Positions 24,824 through 34,181 are shown, counted from the first letter of the stretch. The stretch is DNA of 39,005 nt from Rhodobacterales bacterium 32-66-9 (GCA_002280405.1 NCDY01000002.1:1-39005), one strand, 5' to 3'. Translations and numbers: made by a program. The notes: a model not told the origin generated them from the sequence alone.

Positions 24824-24858
24824 GGGGTCCAAAGATTTTCCAGAAAGTTTTTGGCCCC
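24824..24858. terminator. Long near-perfect hairpin after rppH (terminator or dispersed repeat)
   Basis: GGGG (24824-24827) pairs with CCCC (24855-24858). After one bulged T, CCAAAGATTTT (24829-24839) pairs with AAAGTTTTTGG (24844-24854) with two G-T wobbles. The loop is 4 bases. The stem is about 15 bp, starting 21 bases after the rppH stop. No T-run follows the stem, so it may stabilise the mRNA end rather than terminate by itself. Similar AAAGATTTTCC hairpins occur, to my recollection, in other Rhodobacteraceae intergenic regions. Confidence 0.55.
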
Positions 24859-25036
24859 TTCAATCGCGTTCGGCTTTTGCCGCAAGCGGCGGAACTTCTG
24901 TCCGGTGCCTGCAATTCCGCTGGCATTTCCGCCTTTTCTCCCGGCTTTGGCCTGGCATTGCTTGAACTCGCCCCCGTTACCGCGCTACGGACCCCGCGCA
25001 AATGGCGGTCCTGCCCGCGCTTGATAGGTCAACCCG

Positions 25037-26743
25037 ATGTCCCTGCCGAACCACGCCCCGATCCAGGAGCTTTACGTCTCTCCCACCGCCGCCCAGAAGC
25101 TGAAGGTCGAGGCGGGCAACATGCCCTCCTGGGACCTGACCGCGCGGCAGGTCTGCGACCTGGAGCTGCTGATGAACGGCGGATTCCATCCGCTCAAGGG
25201 CTTCATGGGCCAGGCCGATTATGACGGCGTCGTGGACAACATGCGCCTCGCCGACGGCTCTCTCTGGCCGATCCCGATCACGCTGGACGTGTCGGAAGCC
25301 TTTGCCGAAAAGGTCGCCCCCGGCCAGGACGTAGCACTGCGGGATCAGGAAGGCGTGATCCTTGCCATCCTGTCGATTTCCGACAAATGGGTGCCGAACA
25401 AGGCGCTGGAAGCCGAAAAGGTCTTCGGCGCCGACGACCTTGCGCATCCGGCGGTGAACTACCTGCACAACACCGCCGGCAAGGTCTACCTCGGCGGCCC
25501 TGTGACCGGCATCCAGCAGCCCGTCCACTATGACTTCAAGGCCCGCCGCGACACGCCGAATGAACTCCGCGCCCTGTTCCGCAAGCTGGGTTGGCGCAAG
25601 GTCGTGGCCTTCCAGACCCGCAACCCCCTCCACCGCGCGCACCAGGAACTGACCTTCCGCGCCGCGCGCGAGGCCGAGGCGAACCTGTTGATCCACCCGG
25701 TCGTCGGCATGACCAAGCCCGGCGACGTCGACCACTTCACCCGGGTGCGCTGCTATGAGGCGGTGCTGGACCAGTATCCGGCACAGACCACGGCGCTGTC
25801 GCTTCTGAACCTCGCCATGCGCATGGCCGGCCCGCGCGAGGCGGTCTGGCACGGCATCATCCGCAAGAATCACGGCTGCACCCACATGATCGTCGGACGC
25901 GACCATGCCGGTCCGGGCAAGAACAGCGCGGGCAAGGATTTCTACGACCCTTATGCCGCGCAGGAACTGTTCGCCCAGCACGCCGCTGAAATCGGCATCC
26001 AGATGGTCGACTTCAAGCACATGGTCTATGTGCAGGAAAAGGCGCAATACTATCCCGCGAACGAAGTGCCGGAAGGATCGACCGTCCTTGACATCTCGGG
26101 CACCGAACTGCGCCGCCGGTTGCGTGAGGGGCTGGATATCCCCGAATGGTTCAGCTTTCCGCAGGTGGTCGCCGAACTGCGCAAGACCAGCCCCGCGCGG
26201 TCCAAGCAGGGCTTCACCGTCTTCTTCACCGGCCTTTCCGGCAGCGGCAAATCCACCATCGCCAATGCGCTGATGGTCAAGCTGATGGAAATGGGCGGCC
26301 GTCCGGTGACGCTGCTGGACGGCGACGTGGTGCGCAAGCACCTGTCGTCCGAGCTTGGGTTCAGCAAGGAACACCGCGACCTGAACATCAAGCGCATCGG
26401 CTATGTCGCCAGCGAGATCACCAAGAACGGCGGCATCGCGATCTGCGCGCCCATCGCGCCCTACACCGCCACCCGCCGCGCGGTGCGCGAAATGATCGAG
26501 GCCTTCGGCGCCTTTGTCGAGGTGCATGTGGCAACCCGCATCGAGGAATGCGAACGGCGCGACCGCAAGGGTCTCTACAAGCTGGCGCGTGAGGGAAAGA
26601 TCAAGGAATTCACCGGGATCTCGGACCCTTACGAAGCCCCGACGAACGCCGAACTGGTGGTGGACACTGAAAATGTCGATGTCGACCACTGCGCGCACCA
26701 GGTTCTGCTGAAGCTGGAGCAGATGGGTTTGATCCGGGCCTGA
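25037..26743 (+). CDS. sat: Bifunctional sulfate adenylyltransferase/adenylylsulfate kinase
   Basis: A 568-residue fusion that makes APS from ATP and sulfate, then phosphorylates APS to PAPS for assimilation or sulfonation. The N-terminal PUA-like and Met3-type ATP sulfurylase region (about 1-385) has QTRNPLHRAH (from about 193) and GRDHAGPG (from about 287). The C-terminal APS kinase (about 390-568) has the P-loop GLSGSGKS (about 399) and the conserved LLDGDVVRKHL. Start at ATG 25037, with AGGTC upstream. A TTGAAC box (24962-24967) could be its -35, with a poor -10. This replaces the CysDN heterodimer of enterics. It is apparently monocistronic, ending in a terminator. Confidence 0.96.
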   Translation: MSLPNHAPIQELYVSPTAAQKLKVEAGNMPSWDLTARQVCDLELLMNGGFHPLKGFMGQADYDGVVDNMRLADGSLWPIPITLDVSEAFAEKVAPGQDVALRDQEGVILAILSISDKWVPNKALEAEKVFGADDLAHPAVNYLHNTAGKVYLGGPVTGIQQPVHYDFKARRDTPNELRALFRKLGWRKVVAFQTRNPLHRAHQELTFRAAREAEANLLIHPVVGMTKPGDVDHFTRVRCYEAVLDQYPAQTTALSLLNLAMRMAGPREAVWHGIIRKNHGCTHMIVGRDHAGPGKNSAGKDFYDPYAAQELFAQHAAEIGIQMVDFKHMVYVQEKAQYYPANEVPEGSTVLDISGTELRRRLREGLDIPEWFSFPQVVAELRKTSPARSKQGFTVFFTGLSGSGKSTIANALMVKLMEMGGRPVTLLDGDVVRKHLSSELGFSKEHRDLNIKRIGYVASEITKNGGIAICAPIAPYTATRRAVREMIEAFGAFVEVHVATRIEECERRDRKGLYKLAREGKIKEFTGISDPYEAPTNAELVVDTENVDVDHCAHQVLLKLEQMGLIRA

Positions 26744-26749
26744 GATGCA

Positions 26750-26775
26750 GCCCCGGCCATGCGCCGGGGCCTTTC
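26750..26775 (+). terminator. Rho-independent terminator after sat
   Basis: GCCCCGGC (26750-26757) and GCCGGGGC (26763-26770) form a perfect 8-bp stem with a CATGC loop, followed by CTTTC. It starts 7 bases after the sat stop and lies between two convergent genes, so it probably serves both strands. Confidence 0.8.
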
Positions 26776-26797
26776 GGCATCTTCGGTCAAACCGGCG

Positions 26798-27025
26798 TCA
26801 ATGCACGCTCAAGGGCGTGAAGTCATGCTCGCGTGCCAGATGGAAGGCCAGCTTGCGGTCCGCGACCAGCGCCAGCTGGCGTCCGTCCGCGCCATGGACC
26901 GACCAGATCACCTCCAGCCCGTCCATCTGTTCGCGCACCTCGTCCGGCAGGTCGGTCACCGCGACCTCACGGACATAGACGATCCGGTCAGCCCCCTGCG
27001 GCAACCCGTTGAATGGCGTGTTCAT
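26798..27025 (-). CDS. DUF1150 family protein
   Basis: A 75-residue protein of the DUF1150 family, which is found beside small heat-shock protein genes in alphaproteobacteria. It begins MNTPFNGLPQGADRIVYVRE and has a conserved LPDEVREQMDGLEVIWSVHG centre, with DGRQLALVADRKLAFHLARE after it. No function is established. Its ATG overlaps the hsp20 stop by 4 bp (ATGA), so it is made together with Hsp20 and may assist or be assisted by it; that is inference. Confidence 0.9.
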   Translation of the reverse strand: MNTPFNGLPQGADRIVYVREVAVTDLPDEVREQMDGLEVIWSVHGADGRQLALVADRKLAFHLAREHDFTPLSVH

Positions 27026-27465
27026 GTCTTGCCCCCTTCCTTCTGGCTGGCATCGTTGCGACCGATCCGGATCGTCTGAACCACGGTCTCCGGCACATGC
27101 CGACGCAGGTCGACGTGCAAGAGCCCATGCTCCATCGTGGCTCCCGCAACCTCGACGCCGTCGGCCAGCACGAAACTGCGCTGGAAGGCGCGGGCTGCGA
27201 TGCCCCGGTGCAGGAAAACCCGTTCGCCGACGTCATCGGCCTGACGGCCACGGACGACAAGCTGCCGGTCCTCGATGGTGATCGACAGGTCATCCTCGCG
27301 GAAACCGGCCACCGCCAGCGTGATACGGTAGGCGTTCTCCGCCACCGCCTCGATGTTGAAAGGAGGATATCCCTCGGCCCCGGATTTCGCCGTGCGCTCA
27401 ACCAGCCGTTCAAGCTGCTCGAACCCCAGAAGATACGGGTGGGCCCCAAAGCTCAGTTTCGTCAT
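27022..27465 (-). CDS. Hsp20/alpha-crystallin family small heat-shock protein
   Basis: A 147-residue small heat-shock protein that binds unfolding proteins without ATP. The alpha-crystallin domain spans about residues 35-130, with PPFNIEAVAENAYRITLAVA, the SITIEDRQLVVRG strand and HGLLHVDLRRHVPE. Its N-terminus MTKLSFGAHPYLLGFEQLERL is the class A-like form of alphaproteobacterial IbpA relatives. ATG 27465 is chosen because AAGGAC lies 6 bases upstream; an in-frame extension to 27519 has no such site. It is preceded by a sigma-32-like promoter with competing hairpins and is coupled to the DUF1150 gene. Confidence 0.94.
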   Translation of the reverse strand: MTKLSFGAHPYLLGFEQLERLVERTAKSGAEGYPPFNIEAVAENAYRITLAVAGFREDDLSITIEDRQLVVRGRQADDVGERVFLHRGIAARAFQRSFVLADGVEVAGATMEHGLLHVDLRRHVPETVVQTIRIGRNDASQKEGGKT

Positions 27466-27498
27466 CGGACAGTCCTTGGCATAAGCGACGGTTCGGTC

Positions 27499-27586
27499 GG
27501 CGGCCCCATGCTTGGGCACCGCATGGGGTGAATATGGGGCCGCCCGCCACGCCCCGCAAGGGCCGGGGAAACGGCGAATGCGGGGC
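27499..27586. repeat. Nested, mutually exclusive inverted repeats upstream of hsp20
   Basis: GGCGGCCCCAT (27499-27509) matches ATGGGGCCGCC (27534-27544) as a perfect 11-bp inverted repeat. The same left arm, as CCCCATGC (27504-27511), also pairs with GCATGGGG (27521-27528) over 8 bp, so the two hairpins exclude each other. A third pair, GCCCCGCA (27551-27558) and TGCGGGGC (27579-27586), lies beside them. The structures overlap the putative -10 and -35 of hsp20. Confidence 0.7.
27532..27560 (-). promoter_or_regulatory. Candidate RpoH (sigma-32) promoter of hsp20
   Basis: Reading the minus strand, CTTGCG (27560-27555), a 15-bp spacer and CCCCATAT (27539-27532) resemble the heat-shock consensus CTTGAA-N13-15-CCCCATNT. 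The -10 match is perfect and the -35 matches four of six. Transcription would start near 27525, giving a leader of about 60 bases before ATG 27465. Confidence 0.65.
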
Positions 27587-27675
27587 TTTCAAGCAGAATT
27601 CGCGCAGAAACCTTCCCGCAGCGGCGACGCTTTCCTATATCCTTGGCGAGAGGCAGGAACCGATTCGCCAGACCC

Positions 27676-27894
27676 ATGAACGCGCCCACCGAACTCAGCC
27701 ACGACGAAATGCTCGGCATCCGTCTTGAAGTCCTGCGTCGCGAACACCGCGACCTCGACGCGGCCATTCATGCGCTGGAAGAAACCGGCCGCCCCGACGT
27801 GCTGACCCTGCGCCGCCTGAAAAAGCAGAAGCTGGCGCTGAAGGATCAGATCGTGAAGATCGAGGATATGCTGATCCCCGATATCATCGCCTGA
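27676..27894 (+). CDS. DUF465 (YdcH-like) family protein
   Basis: A 72-residue, mostly helical, charged protein of the DUF465/YdcH family, whose role is unknown. The features are LRREHRDLDAAIHALEETGR followed by LRRLKKQKLALKDQIVKIED, a predicted antiparallel coiled coil. ATG 27676 begins the conserved part (MNAPTELSHDEM). The ribosome-binding site is weak, and an in-frame TTG at 27643 is a possible earlier start. A TATATC (27636-27641) could serve as -10. It is divergent from hsp20, and purE follows after 57 bp. Confidence 0.87.
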   Translation: MNAPTELSHDEMLGIRLEVLRREHRDLDAAIHALEETGRPDVLTLRRLKKQKLALKDQIVKIEDMLIPDIIA

Positions 27895-27951
27895 CGCTTG
27901 CCCCCCCGCCCAAGCCAAGGTAAGCGCGCCCCATCAGCCATGGAGGCGCGG

Positions 27952-28431
27952 ATGTCCGTCCAAGTCGGAATCATCATGGGGTCGCAAAGCGACTGGCCCA
28001 CAATGAAGGCTGCGACCGAAATATTGGAAGAGCTTGGCATTCCCTGCGAAGCGAAGATCGTCAGCGCCCATCGTACCCCGGACCGGCTCTGGGACTACGG
28101 CAAGTCCGCAGTGGCGCGGGGCCTGAAGGTGATCATCGCGGGCGCAGGCGGCGCGGCTCATCTGCCTGGCATGATCGCCTCAAAGACCCGGCTGCCGGTC
28201 ATCGGCGTGCCGGTGCAGACCAGGGCGCTGGCGGGGGTCGACTCGCTTTACTCGATCCTTCAGATGCCCAAGGGCTACCCGGTCGCCACCATGGCCATCG
28301 GCGGGGCGGCGAATGCGGGCCTGATGGCGGCGGCGATCCTGGCCGTCTCCGACCCTGCCATTGCCGCGCGTCTGGACGCCTGGCGCGCGGCGCTGTCGGC
28401 CTCGATCCCCGAGGAGCCTTCGGATGACTGA
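27952..28431 (+). CDS. purE: 5-(carboxyamino)imidazole ribonucleotide mutase
   Basis: PurE class I (159 aa) converts N5-CAIR to CAIR in purine synthesis. The nucleotide-binding GSQSDWPTM starts at residue 10, the catalytic H40 is in SAHRTPDRL, and [11 protein letters not shown] (64-74) binds phosphate. Start at ATG 27952, five bases after GGAGG; an in-frame ATG at 27940 lies upstream of that site and is unlikely. The gene overlaps purK by 8 bp, so production of the two sequential enzymes is coupled. Confidence 0.97.
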   Translation: MSVQVGIIMGSQSDWPTMKAATEILEELGIPCEAKIVSAHRTPDRLWDYGKSAVARGLKVIIAGAGGAAHLPGMIASKTRLPVIGVPVQTRALAGVDSLYSILQMPKGYPVATMAIGGAANAGLMAAAILAVSDPAIAARLDAWRAALSASIPEEPSDD

Positions 28432-29500
28432 CCTGCCGCAGGGCGCGACCATCGGCATCCTTGGTGGCGGGCAACTCGGTCGGATGCTTTCCGTCGCCGC
28501 CAGTCGGCTCGGCTACCCCTGCCACATCTACGAGCCCGGCGCGGCCCCGGCGGGCGATGTGGCCCGCCAGGTGACCACGGCAGCCTATACTGACGAGGCC
28601 GCCTTGCGCGCCTTCGCGGCAAGCGTCGACGTCATCACCTACGAATTCGAGAACGTGCCCGCCTCGGCGCTGGACCTGCTGGAAAGCCTCAAGCCGATCC
28701 GCCCGAACCGCCGCGCGCTGGCCATCAGCCAGGATCGGATCGACGAGAAGTCGTTTCTCAATGACCTTGGCCTGCAAACCGCCCCCTGGGCAGCGGTGGG
28801 CTCCGAAGCCGCCCTTCGCGCCGCTGCCGGACGACTGGGCCTGCCCGCGATCCTCAAGACCACGCGCCTCGGCTACGACGGCAAGGGCCAGCTCAGGCTG
28901 GACCGCGACACCGACCTTGCCGCCGCATGGGCCGCGATGAACGACTCCCCCTGCGTGCTGGAAGGTTTCATCGCCTTCGAGCGTGAGGTCAGTGTCATCG
29001 CCGCCCGCAGCCTTGACGGGTCGGTCGCCTGCTACGACCCCGGCGAGAATGTCCACCGCGACGGCATCCTGCGCAGCACAACCGTGCCCGCGCACCTGTC
29101 GCCCGCGCAGCGCTCGGACGCCATCCTGATCGCCGCGCGCATCCTCAACGCACTCGATTACGTCGGCGTCATGGGGGTAGAGCTTTTCGTCACGGCGACG
29201 GGCCTTCTGGTCAACGAGATCGCCCCGCGCGTCCACAACTCGGGGCATTGGACGCAGGCAGGCTGCGCCGTCGACCAGTTCGAACAGCACATCCGCGCCG
29301 TGGCGGGACTGCCCCTCGGCGACGGCCACCGCCATGCCGATGTGGTGATGGAAAATCTGATCGGCGATGATGTGCTGCGGCTGCCAGACCTGCTCAGGTC
29401 CCGCGACACCGCGGTCCACCTCTACGGCAAGGGTGCACCGCGTCCGGGCCGCAAGATGGGCCATGTGAACCGCATCCTGCGCCGCGAACGCGGTGCCTGA
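28424..29500 (+). CDS. purK: 5-(carboxyamino)imidazole ribonucleotide synthase
   Basis: A 358-residue ATP-grasp enzyme that carboxylates AIR to N5-CAIR with ATP and bicarbonate, just before PurE. The N-terminal [20 protein letters not shown] (from residue 11) is the PurK signature. The ATP-grasp domain shows [10 protein letters not shown] and [15 protein letters not shown], with the metal-binding Glu in [23 protein letters not shown] lies 7 bases upstream of ATG 28424, inside purE. It is convergent with the alpha/beta hydrolase gene, with 17 bp between stops. Confidence 0.97.
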   Translation: MTDLPQGATIGILGGGQLGRMLSVAASRLGYPCHIYEPGAAPAGDVARQVTTAAYTDEAALRAFAASVDVITYEFENVPASALDLLESLKPIRPNRRALAISQDRIDEKSFLNDLGLQTAPWAAVGSEAALRAAAGRLGLPAILKTTRLGYDGKGQLRLDRDTDLAAAWAAMNDSPCVLEGFIAFEREVSVIAARSLDGSVACYDPGENVHRDGILRSTTVPAHLSPAQRSDAILIAARILNALDYVGVMGVELFVTATGLLVNEIAPRVHNSGHWTQAGCAVDQFEQHIRAVAGLPLGDGHRHADVVMENLIGDDVLRLPDLLRSRDTAVHLYGKGAPRPGRKMGHVNRILRRERGA

Positions 29501-29517
29501 CCGATCAGACCCTTGCG

Positions 29518-30210
29518 TCAGCCGTGGTCGAACCTTCCCAGTTTCAGAAAGTGCAGCACCTGCCGGATCACCGTCGGGTTGACCATCATCCAGGTGTGAC
29601 TGACCGGAAGCACCAGATGATCCGACATCCCGGCCAGCCGGGTCGAGGCGACGGTCACCTTGCCATCGTCCGGCCCCGGCAGCAGCTGGCTGAACCAGGG
29701 GCTGACCGACCGCGTCCCGGCGATGATCCCAAGCGGGTAATCCGCCGCAGGCAAGCGGTTCGGCCAGCTCTCCGGTCCGGTGCCCAGGGTCAGTCCCGCC
29801 GGGCCGTTCACCAGTTCGAACCCCTTCCGGTTGCCCAGAACATCCACCAGTTCCGAGCCGTGATTTGGCGGCGCCAGCATCACCACCCGGCCGAGGTCCG
29901 GCGGATGCCCCCGCGCCAGAAAGTCGCGCACCAGGATGCCGCCCATCGAATGGGTCACGAAATGCGTGAGCCCAGAAAACGGGGCCGCATGCACGGCCGC
30001 CACCTGCCCGACCAGCAGGTCAGGCGCGGCGCGGGTGGACGGATAGGCCGCATGGCTGACCCGGTAGCCAGCCGCCCGCAGCGCCAAACCCATCGCAGCC
30101 AGGGACCGTGAGGACCGGGCAAGCCCGTGGACCAGGATCACCCGCTCTGCCCCACCCGCGCCAGAGGCAGCGTCGGACGGGGCGGAAAAGGGCAGGCGCA
30201 AGCGGGTCAT
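29518..30210 (-). CDS. Alpha/beta hydrolase (lipase-like)
   Basis: A 230-residue alpha/beta-hydrolase fold protein. The oxyanion strand is [14 protein letters not shown] near residue 25, the nucleophile Ser is in [13 protein letters not shown], and VSHTWMM near the C-terminus offers the catalytic His. [13 protein letters not shown] after the nucleophile resembles PGAP1/lipase class 2-type hydrolases. No signal peptide is visible; the substrate is unknown, perhaps a lipid ester. The start is placed at ATG 30210 (MTRLRLPF) because upstream residues are Arg-rich and unlike the family; ATG 30258 is an alternative. Confidence 0.85.
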   Translation of the reverse strand: MTRLRLPFSAPSDAASGAGGAERVILVHGLARSSRSLAAMGLALRAAGYRVSHAAYPSTRAAPDLLVGQVAAVHAAPFSGLTHFVTHSMGGILVRDFLARGHPPDLGRVVMLAPPNHGSELVDVLGNRKGFELVNGPAGLTLGTGPESWPNRLPAADYPLGIIAGTRSVSPWFSQLLPGPDDGKVTVASTRLAGMSDHLVLPVSHTWMMVNPTVIRQVLHFLKLGRFDHG

Positions 30211-30268
30211 CGGCGGATCATCGCCCCTCTGACGCCGCTTGCAAAGGGCGGCTCGCACTTACCTTGCG

Positions 30269-30667
30269 TCACGCCTCGGGCACATCGGTGTCCGGCAGCC
30301 CCTGAGCCTTCTGCGCGCGCGCCGCGCGCGCCAGCCGCTCATAGCGCGTGCGGAAGTCCTCCAGCATCGCCTCGTCCAGCTCCTCCAGGTCCAGCAACGC
30401 GTTGTGCGCACCCTTGGTGGCCCGGATCAGTTCGTCCAGCTTCAGCTGGATCGCCGCCGTGTCGCGGTTCTGGGTGTTCTGGATCAGGAAGACCATCAGG
30501 AAGGTCACGATCGTGGTGCCGGTGTTGATCACCAGCTGCCAGGTGTCGGAAAAGCCGAAGATCGGCCCGGTCACGATCCAGATCGCGATCACGCTCAGCG
30601 CCAGGACGAATGTCCCCGGCCGACCGCACCAGCGCGACACCCGTTTCGCCACATCGCCATAGGCCAT
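30269..30667 (-). CDS. Low-affinity iron permease family protein
   Basis: A 132-residue membrane protein of the family named after fungal low-affinity iron permease (PF04120-type). Two helices are visible: TFVLALSVIAIWIVTGPIFG (about 19-38) and LVINTGTTIVTFLMVFLIQN (about 45-64), the latter followed by the hallmark TQNRDTAAIQLKLDELI. The cytoplasmic tail is a charged helix. Iron transport has not been shown for the bacterial members, to my knowledge. The second of two adjacent ATGs (30667) has the better spacing to GGAGG; the first (30670) is 3 bases upstream. It is divergent from the Nudix gene. Confidence 0.9.
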   Translation of the reverse strand: MAYGDVAKRVSRWCGRPGTFVLALSVIAIWIVTGPIFGFSDTWQLVINTGTTIVTFLMVFLIQNTQNRDTAAIQLKLDELIRATKGAHNALLDLEELDEAMLEDFRTRYERLARAARAQKAQGLPDTDVPEA

Positions 30668-30737
30668 CATCGCCTCCGGAACCGCCTTGCCCGGCGCACT
30701 CTGGACAAAGCGCCCCGCCCGCGCAACCCTGCGACCC

Positions 30738-31190
30738 ATGGCCAAGCTGCAACCCCGCATCGCCGTCCGGGCGCTGATCCTGCACCAGGATCGGCTTCTT
30801 CTGGTCAACGCCTATCCCGGGGCCCGGCTCGACCTCTGGTGCGCCCCCGGCGGCGGCTGCGAGGCCGGGCAGTCGCTGCCCGAAAACCTCGCCCGCGAGG
30901 TGATGGAGGAAACCGGTCTCGCCATCGCCATCGGCCCTCCCGCCCTCGTGAACGAATTCCACGATCCCAAGACAGGCTTTCACCAGATCGACCTCTTCTT
31001 CCGCTGCACGCTCGCTGCTGCTGCTGATCTCGATGACACATGGGAAGACCCCGAAGGCGTCGTCACCGACCGGCAGTTCTTTTCCCGCGCCGACCTCGCC
31101 AGGATTCGCTACAAGCCCGACAGCCTGCCCGATGTTGCCTGGGGCCGTCAGACCGCGCATTACGATCCGCTGGAAGCGATCCTGAAATGA
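30738..31190 (+). CDS. Nudix hydrolase
   Basis: A 150-residue Nudix enzyme, expected to cleave a nucleoside diphosphate linked to another group. The Nudix box runs from GGGCEAGQSLPENL to REVMEETGL (about 38-61), with all signature residues. The N-terminus RIAVRALILHQDRLLLVNAY is the usual first strand. Nothing marks it as MutT, ADP-ribose or coenzyme A specific. ATG 30738 is chosen since the protein fits the family from there. The stop overlaps the next start (ATGA), tying it to the Gre-like factor. Confidence 0.9.
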   Translation: MAKLQPRIAVRALILHQDRLLLVNAYPGARLDLWCAPGGGCEAGQSLPENLAREVMEETGLAIAIGPPALVNEFHDPKTGFHQIDLFFRCTLAAAADLDDTWEDPEGVVTDRQFFSRADLARIRYKPDSLPDVAWGRQTAHYDPLEAILK

Positions 31191-31687
31191 GCCGCGCCTT
31201 CGTGAACGAGGACGCAGGGAACGACCGCCCGGACCTGCCGCAACTTCCCGTCCCCGCCGGGCCGAACCTTGTCACGCCCCACGGCCTTGCCGACCTGCAA
31301 GCCCGGATCGCCGGGCGTCGGGCTGACCTCGCCACGTTGAAAGCCCGTGCCGACCGGCTCGACAAGCTGCCCGAAGCCGCCGCCGAGCGGGATCTGCGCT
31401 GGCTCGAGGCGCGCCTGAAAGCCGCCGTCGTCATCGATCCCGCCGCGCATGATCTGACCGAGGCCGCCTTCGGCCTTCGGGTCACAGTGGCCGACGCGAA
31501 CGGGACGGAGACGACCTACGAAATCACCGGCGAGGATGAGGCAGACGCCACGCGGCAGCGCATCGCCCCGAACTCTCCGCTTGCCCGTGCGCTGCTGGGG
31601 GCGCAGCCCGGCGACGTGGTGACATGGACGCGCCCCTCCGGCAGCCTCGATCTGCAAGTCCTCAGGATAACCCGTGCGGATCCGTGA
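31187..31687 (+). CDS. GreA/GreB-family transcription elongation factor
   Basis: A 166-residue Gre-like factor. The N-terminal region holds VTPHGLADLQARIAGRRADL and a charged antiparallel coiled coil (about 42-90) that in Gre factors enters the RNA polymerase secondary channel and rescues backtracked complexes. The C-terminal FKBP-like domain has AFGLRVTVADANGTETTYEI, GEDEADATRQRIAPNSPLAR and ALLGAQPGDVVTW. It appears to be an additional Gre-type paralogue rather than the housekeeping GreA; which, I cannot decide. It overlaps the Nudix gene by 4 bp and the GNAT gene by 14 bp. Confidence 0.88.
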   Translation: MSRAFVNEDAGNDRPDLPQLPVPAGPNLVTPHGLADLQARIAGRRADLATLKARADRLDKLPEAAAERDLRWLEARLKAAVVIDPAAHDLTEAAFGLRVTVADANGTETTYEITGEDEADATRQRIAPNSPLARALLGAQPGDVVTWTRPSGSLDLQVLRITRADP

Positions 31688-32156
31688 GCTTTTCCCCGCC
31701 GAGGCCGCCCTCGTCGCACAGTTCTACCGCGAGGCGCCGGACTACTGGCTGATGGCCGAGGGCCGCTGCGACCCGGCCGCGAAGGCCTCCGACTTCTTCA
31801 CCGACGCGCCGCCGAATTGCGACCCCGCGCAAAGCGACCGGCTGGGCCTTTTCGTCAACCAGCGGCTTTCGGGGGTGGCCGAGCTGTCCTTCGGCTTTCC
31901 TGAACGCAACGACGCCTATCTCGGACTGATGCTCCTCGGCCCCTGGGCGCAAGGCGCAGGCCACGGCAAGGCCTTCCTCGCCCATGTCGAAACCCTGGCC
32001 CGCAGACGCCACGCCGCGCGGCTGTTCCTGGCCGTGCTTGATGTCAACTTTCGTGGCCGCGCCTTCTGGGAACGCGAGGGCTTCACCGATGCCGGGCTTT
32101 CGCGTCATGATCCGCGGACCGGTCACACCACCCATCGGCTGGGCAAGACCCTGTAG
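31674..32156 (+). CDS. GNAT family N-acetyltransferase
   Basis: A 160-residue GNAT-fold acetyltransferase using acetyl-CoA. Motif A, with the pyrophosphate-binding loop, is GLMLLGPWAQGAGHGKAFLA; the motif B region is FLAVLDVNFRGRAFWEREGF. The acceptor (small molecule or protein) is unknown. The start is GTG 31674, inside the end of the Gre-like gene, giving a 14-bp overlap. It is the last gene of the Nudix-Gre-GNAT chain and runs into the remnant of a transporter gene on the other strand. Confidence 0.87.
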   Translation: MRIRELFPAEAALVAQFYREAPDYWLMAEGRCDPAAKASDFFTDAPPNCDPAQSDRLGLFVNQRLSGVAELSFGFPERNDAYLGLMLLGPWAQGAGHGKAFLAHVETLARRRHAARLFLAVLDVNFRGRAFWEREGFTDAGLSRHDPRTGHTTHRLGKTL

Positions 32157-32180
32157 GGCAGGCTCGCCACGGCCACCCCG

Positions 32181-32411
32181 CCCGGCACCAGCACCAGCAC
32201 CAGCACCAGCGCCAGACCCGGCCAGCATCGCCGCACCGGCCACCAGCCGGATCATGGCAAACTGCAGCGCATCGACATGCTCCGCCCGTACCGCCCAGCG
32301 GTTCAGGGCCGAATTGGCCGCAAAGGCCGGCATGGTCAGGGCGGTCAAGAGGAACAGGGGCGCAGGATTGGCGGCATGGCGCCTCCCGGCAGGCCGGGCA
32401 ACGCGGCCCAT
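32181..32411 (-). pseudogene. Remnant of a DMT (EamA) transporter gene, N-terminal part only
   Basis: On the minus strand, residues read from about 32366 to 32219 give PLFLLTALTMPAFAANSALN and VDALQFAMIRLVAGAAMLA. This matches the first helix and start of the second in DMT transporters (family-typical LTALTMLAFAANSxLNR and RLxxGAxxL). The frame then runs into a Gly-Ala repeat encoded by a hexamer repeat and continues only as antisense of the GNAT gene. At most 50 residues of a roughly 290-residue protein remain, so it is a 3'-truncated relic. It lies between the GNAT stop and the groEL terminator, and no ribosome-binding site is clear. Confidence 0.6.
32185..32214. repeat. Hexanucleotide tandem repeat GCACCA
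   Basis: Four perfect GCACCA units (32185-32208) are followed by one degenerate GCGCCA (32209-32214). It lies exactly where the similarity of the transporter remnant to EamA proteins stops, 29 bases after the GNAT stop codon. Confidence 0.85.
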
Positions 32412-32423
32412 CTCGCGCCCATG

Positions 32424-32449
32424 AAAAAGGGCGCCCGAAGGCGCCCTTT
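32424..32449 (-). terminator. Rho-independent terminator of groESL
   Basis: On the minus strand AAAGGGCGCC, a TTCG loop and GGCGCCCTTT form a perfect 10-bp stem (32449-32426), and the T-run extends to 32424. It begins 23 bases after the groEL stop. The TTCG tetraloop makes it a strong terminator. Confidence 0.93.
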
Positions 32450-32471
32450 CCCGAAGTGCTGCAGCGGTGGA

Positions 32472-34142
<1,671 letters not shown>

Positions 34143-34157
34143 TCAGGAAAAGCGTAG

Positions 34158-34176
34158 GGTGGGGTTCGACCCCACC
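34158..34176 (-). promoter_or_regulatory. Intercistronic hairpin between groES and groEL
   Basis: GGTGGGGT (34158-34165) and ACCCCACC (34169-34176) form a perfect 8-bp stem with a 3-base loop, just after the groES stop. No T-run follows on the minus strand. In Agrobacterium tumefaciens the groESL mRNA is reported to be cleaved between the two genes after heat shock, so this may be a processing or stabilising element. Confidence 0.6.
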
Positions 34177-34181
34177 GCCCC

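Noticed and set aside
27587-27593. CTTGAAA on the minus strand as a sigma-32 -35 box for hsp20
   Set aside because: It is 47 bp from the CCCCATAT -10, far beyond the 13-15 bp spacing; CTTGCG at 27560-27555 fits the spacing instead.
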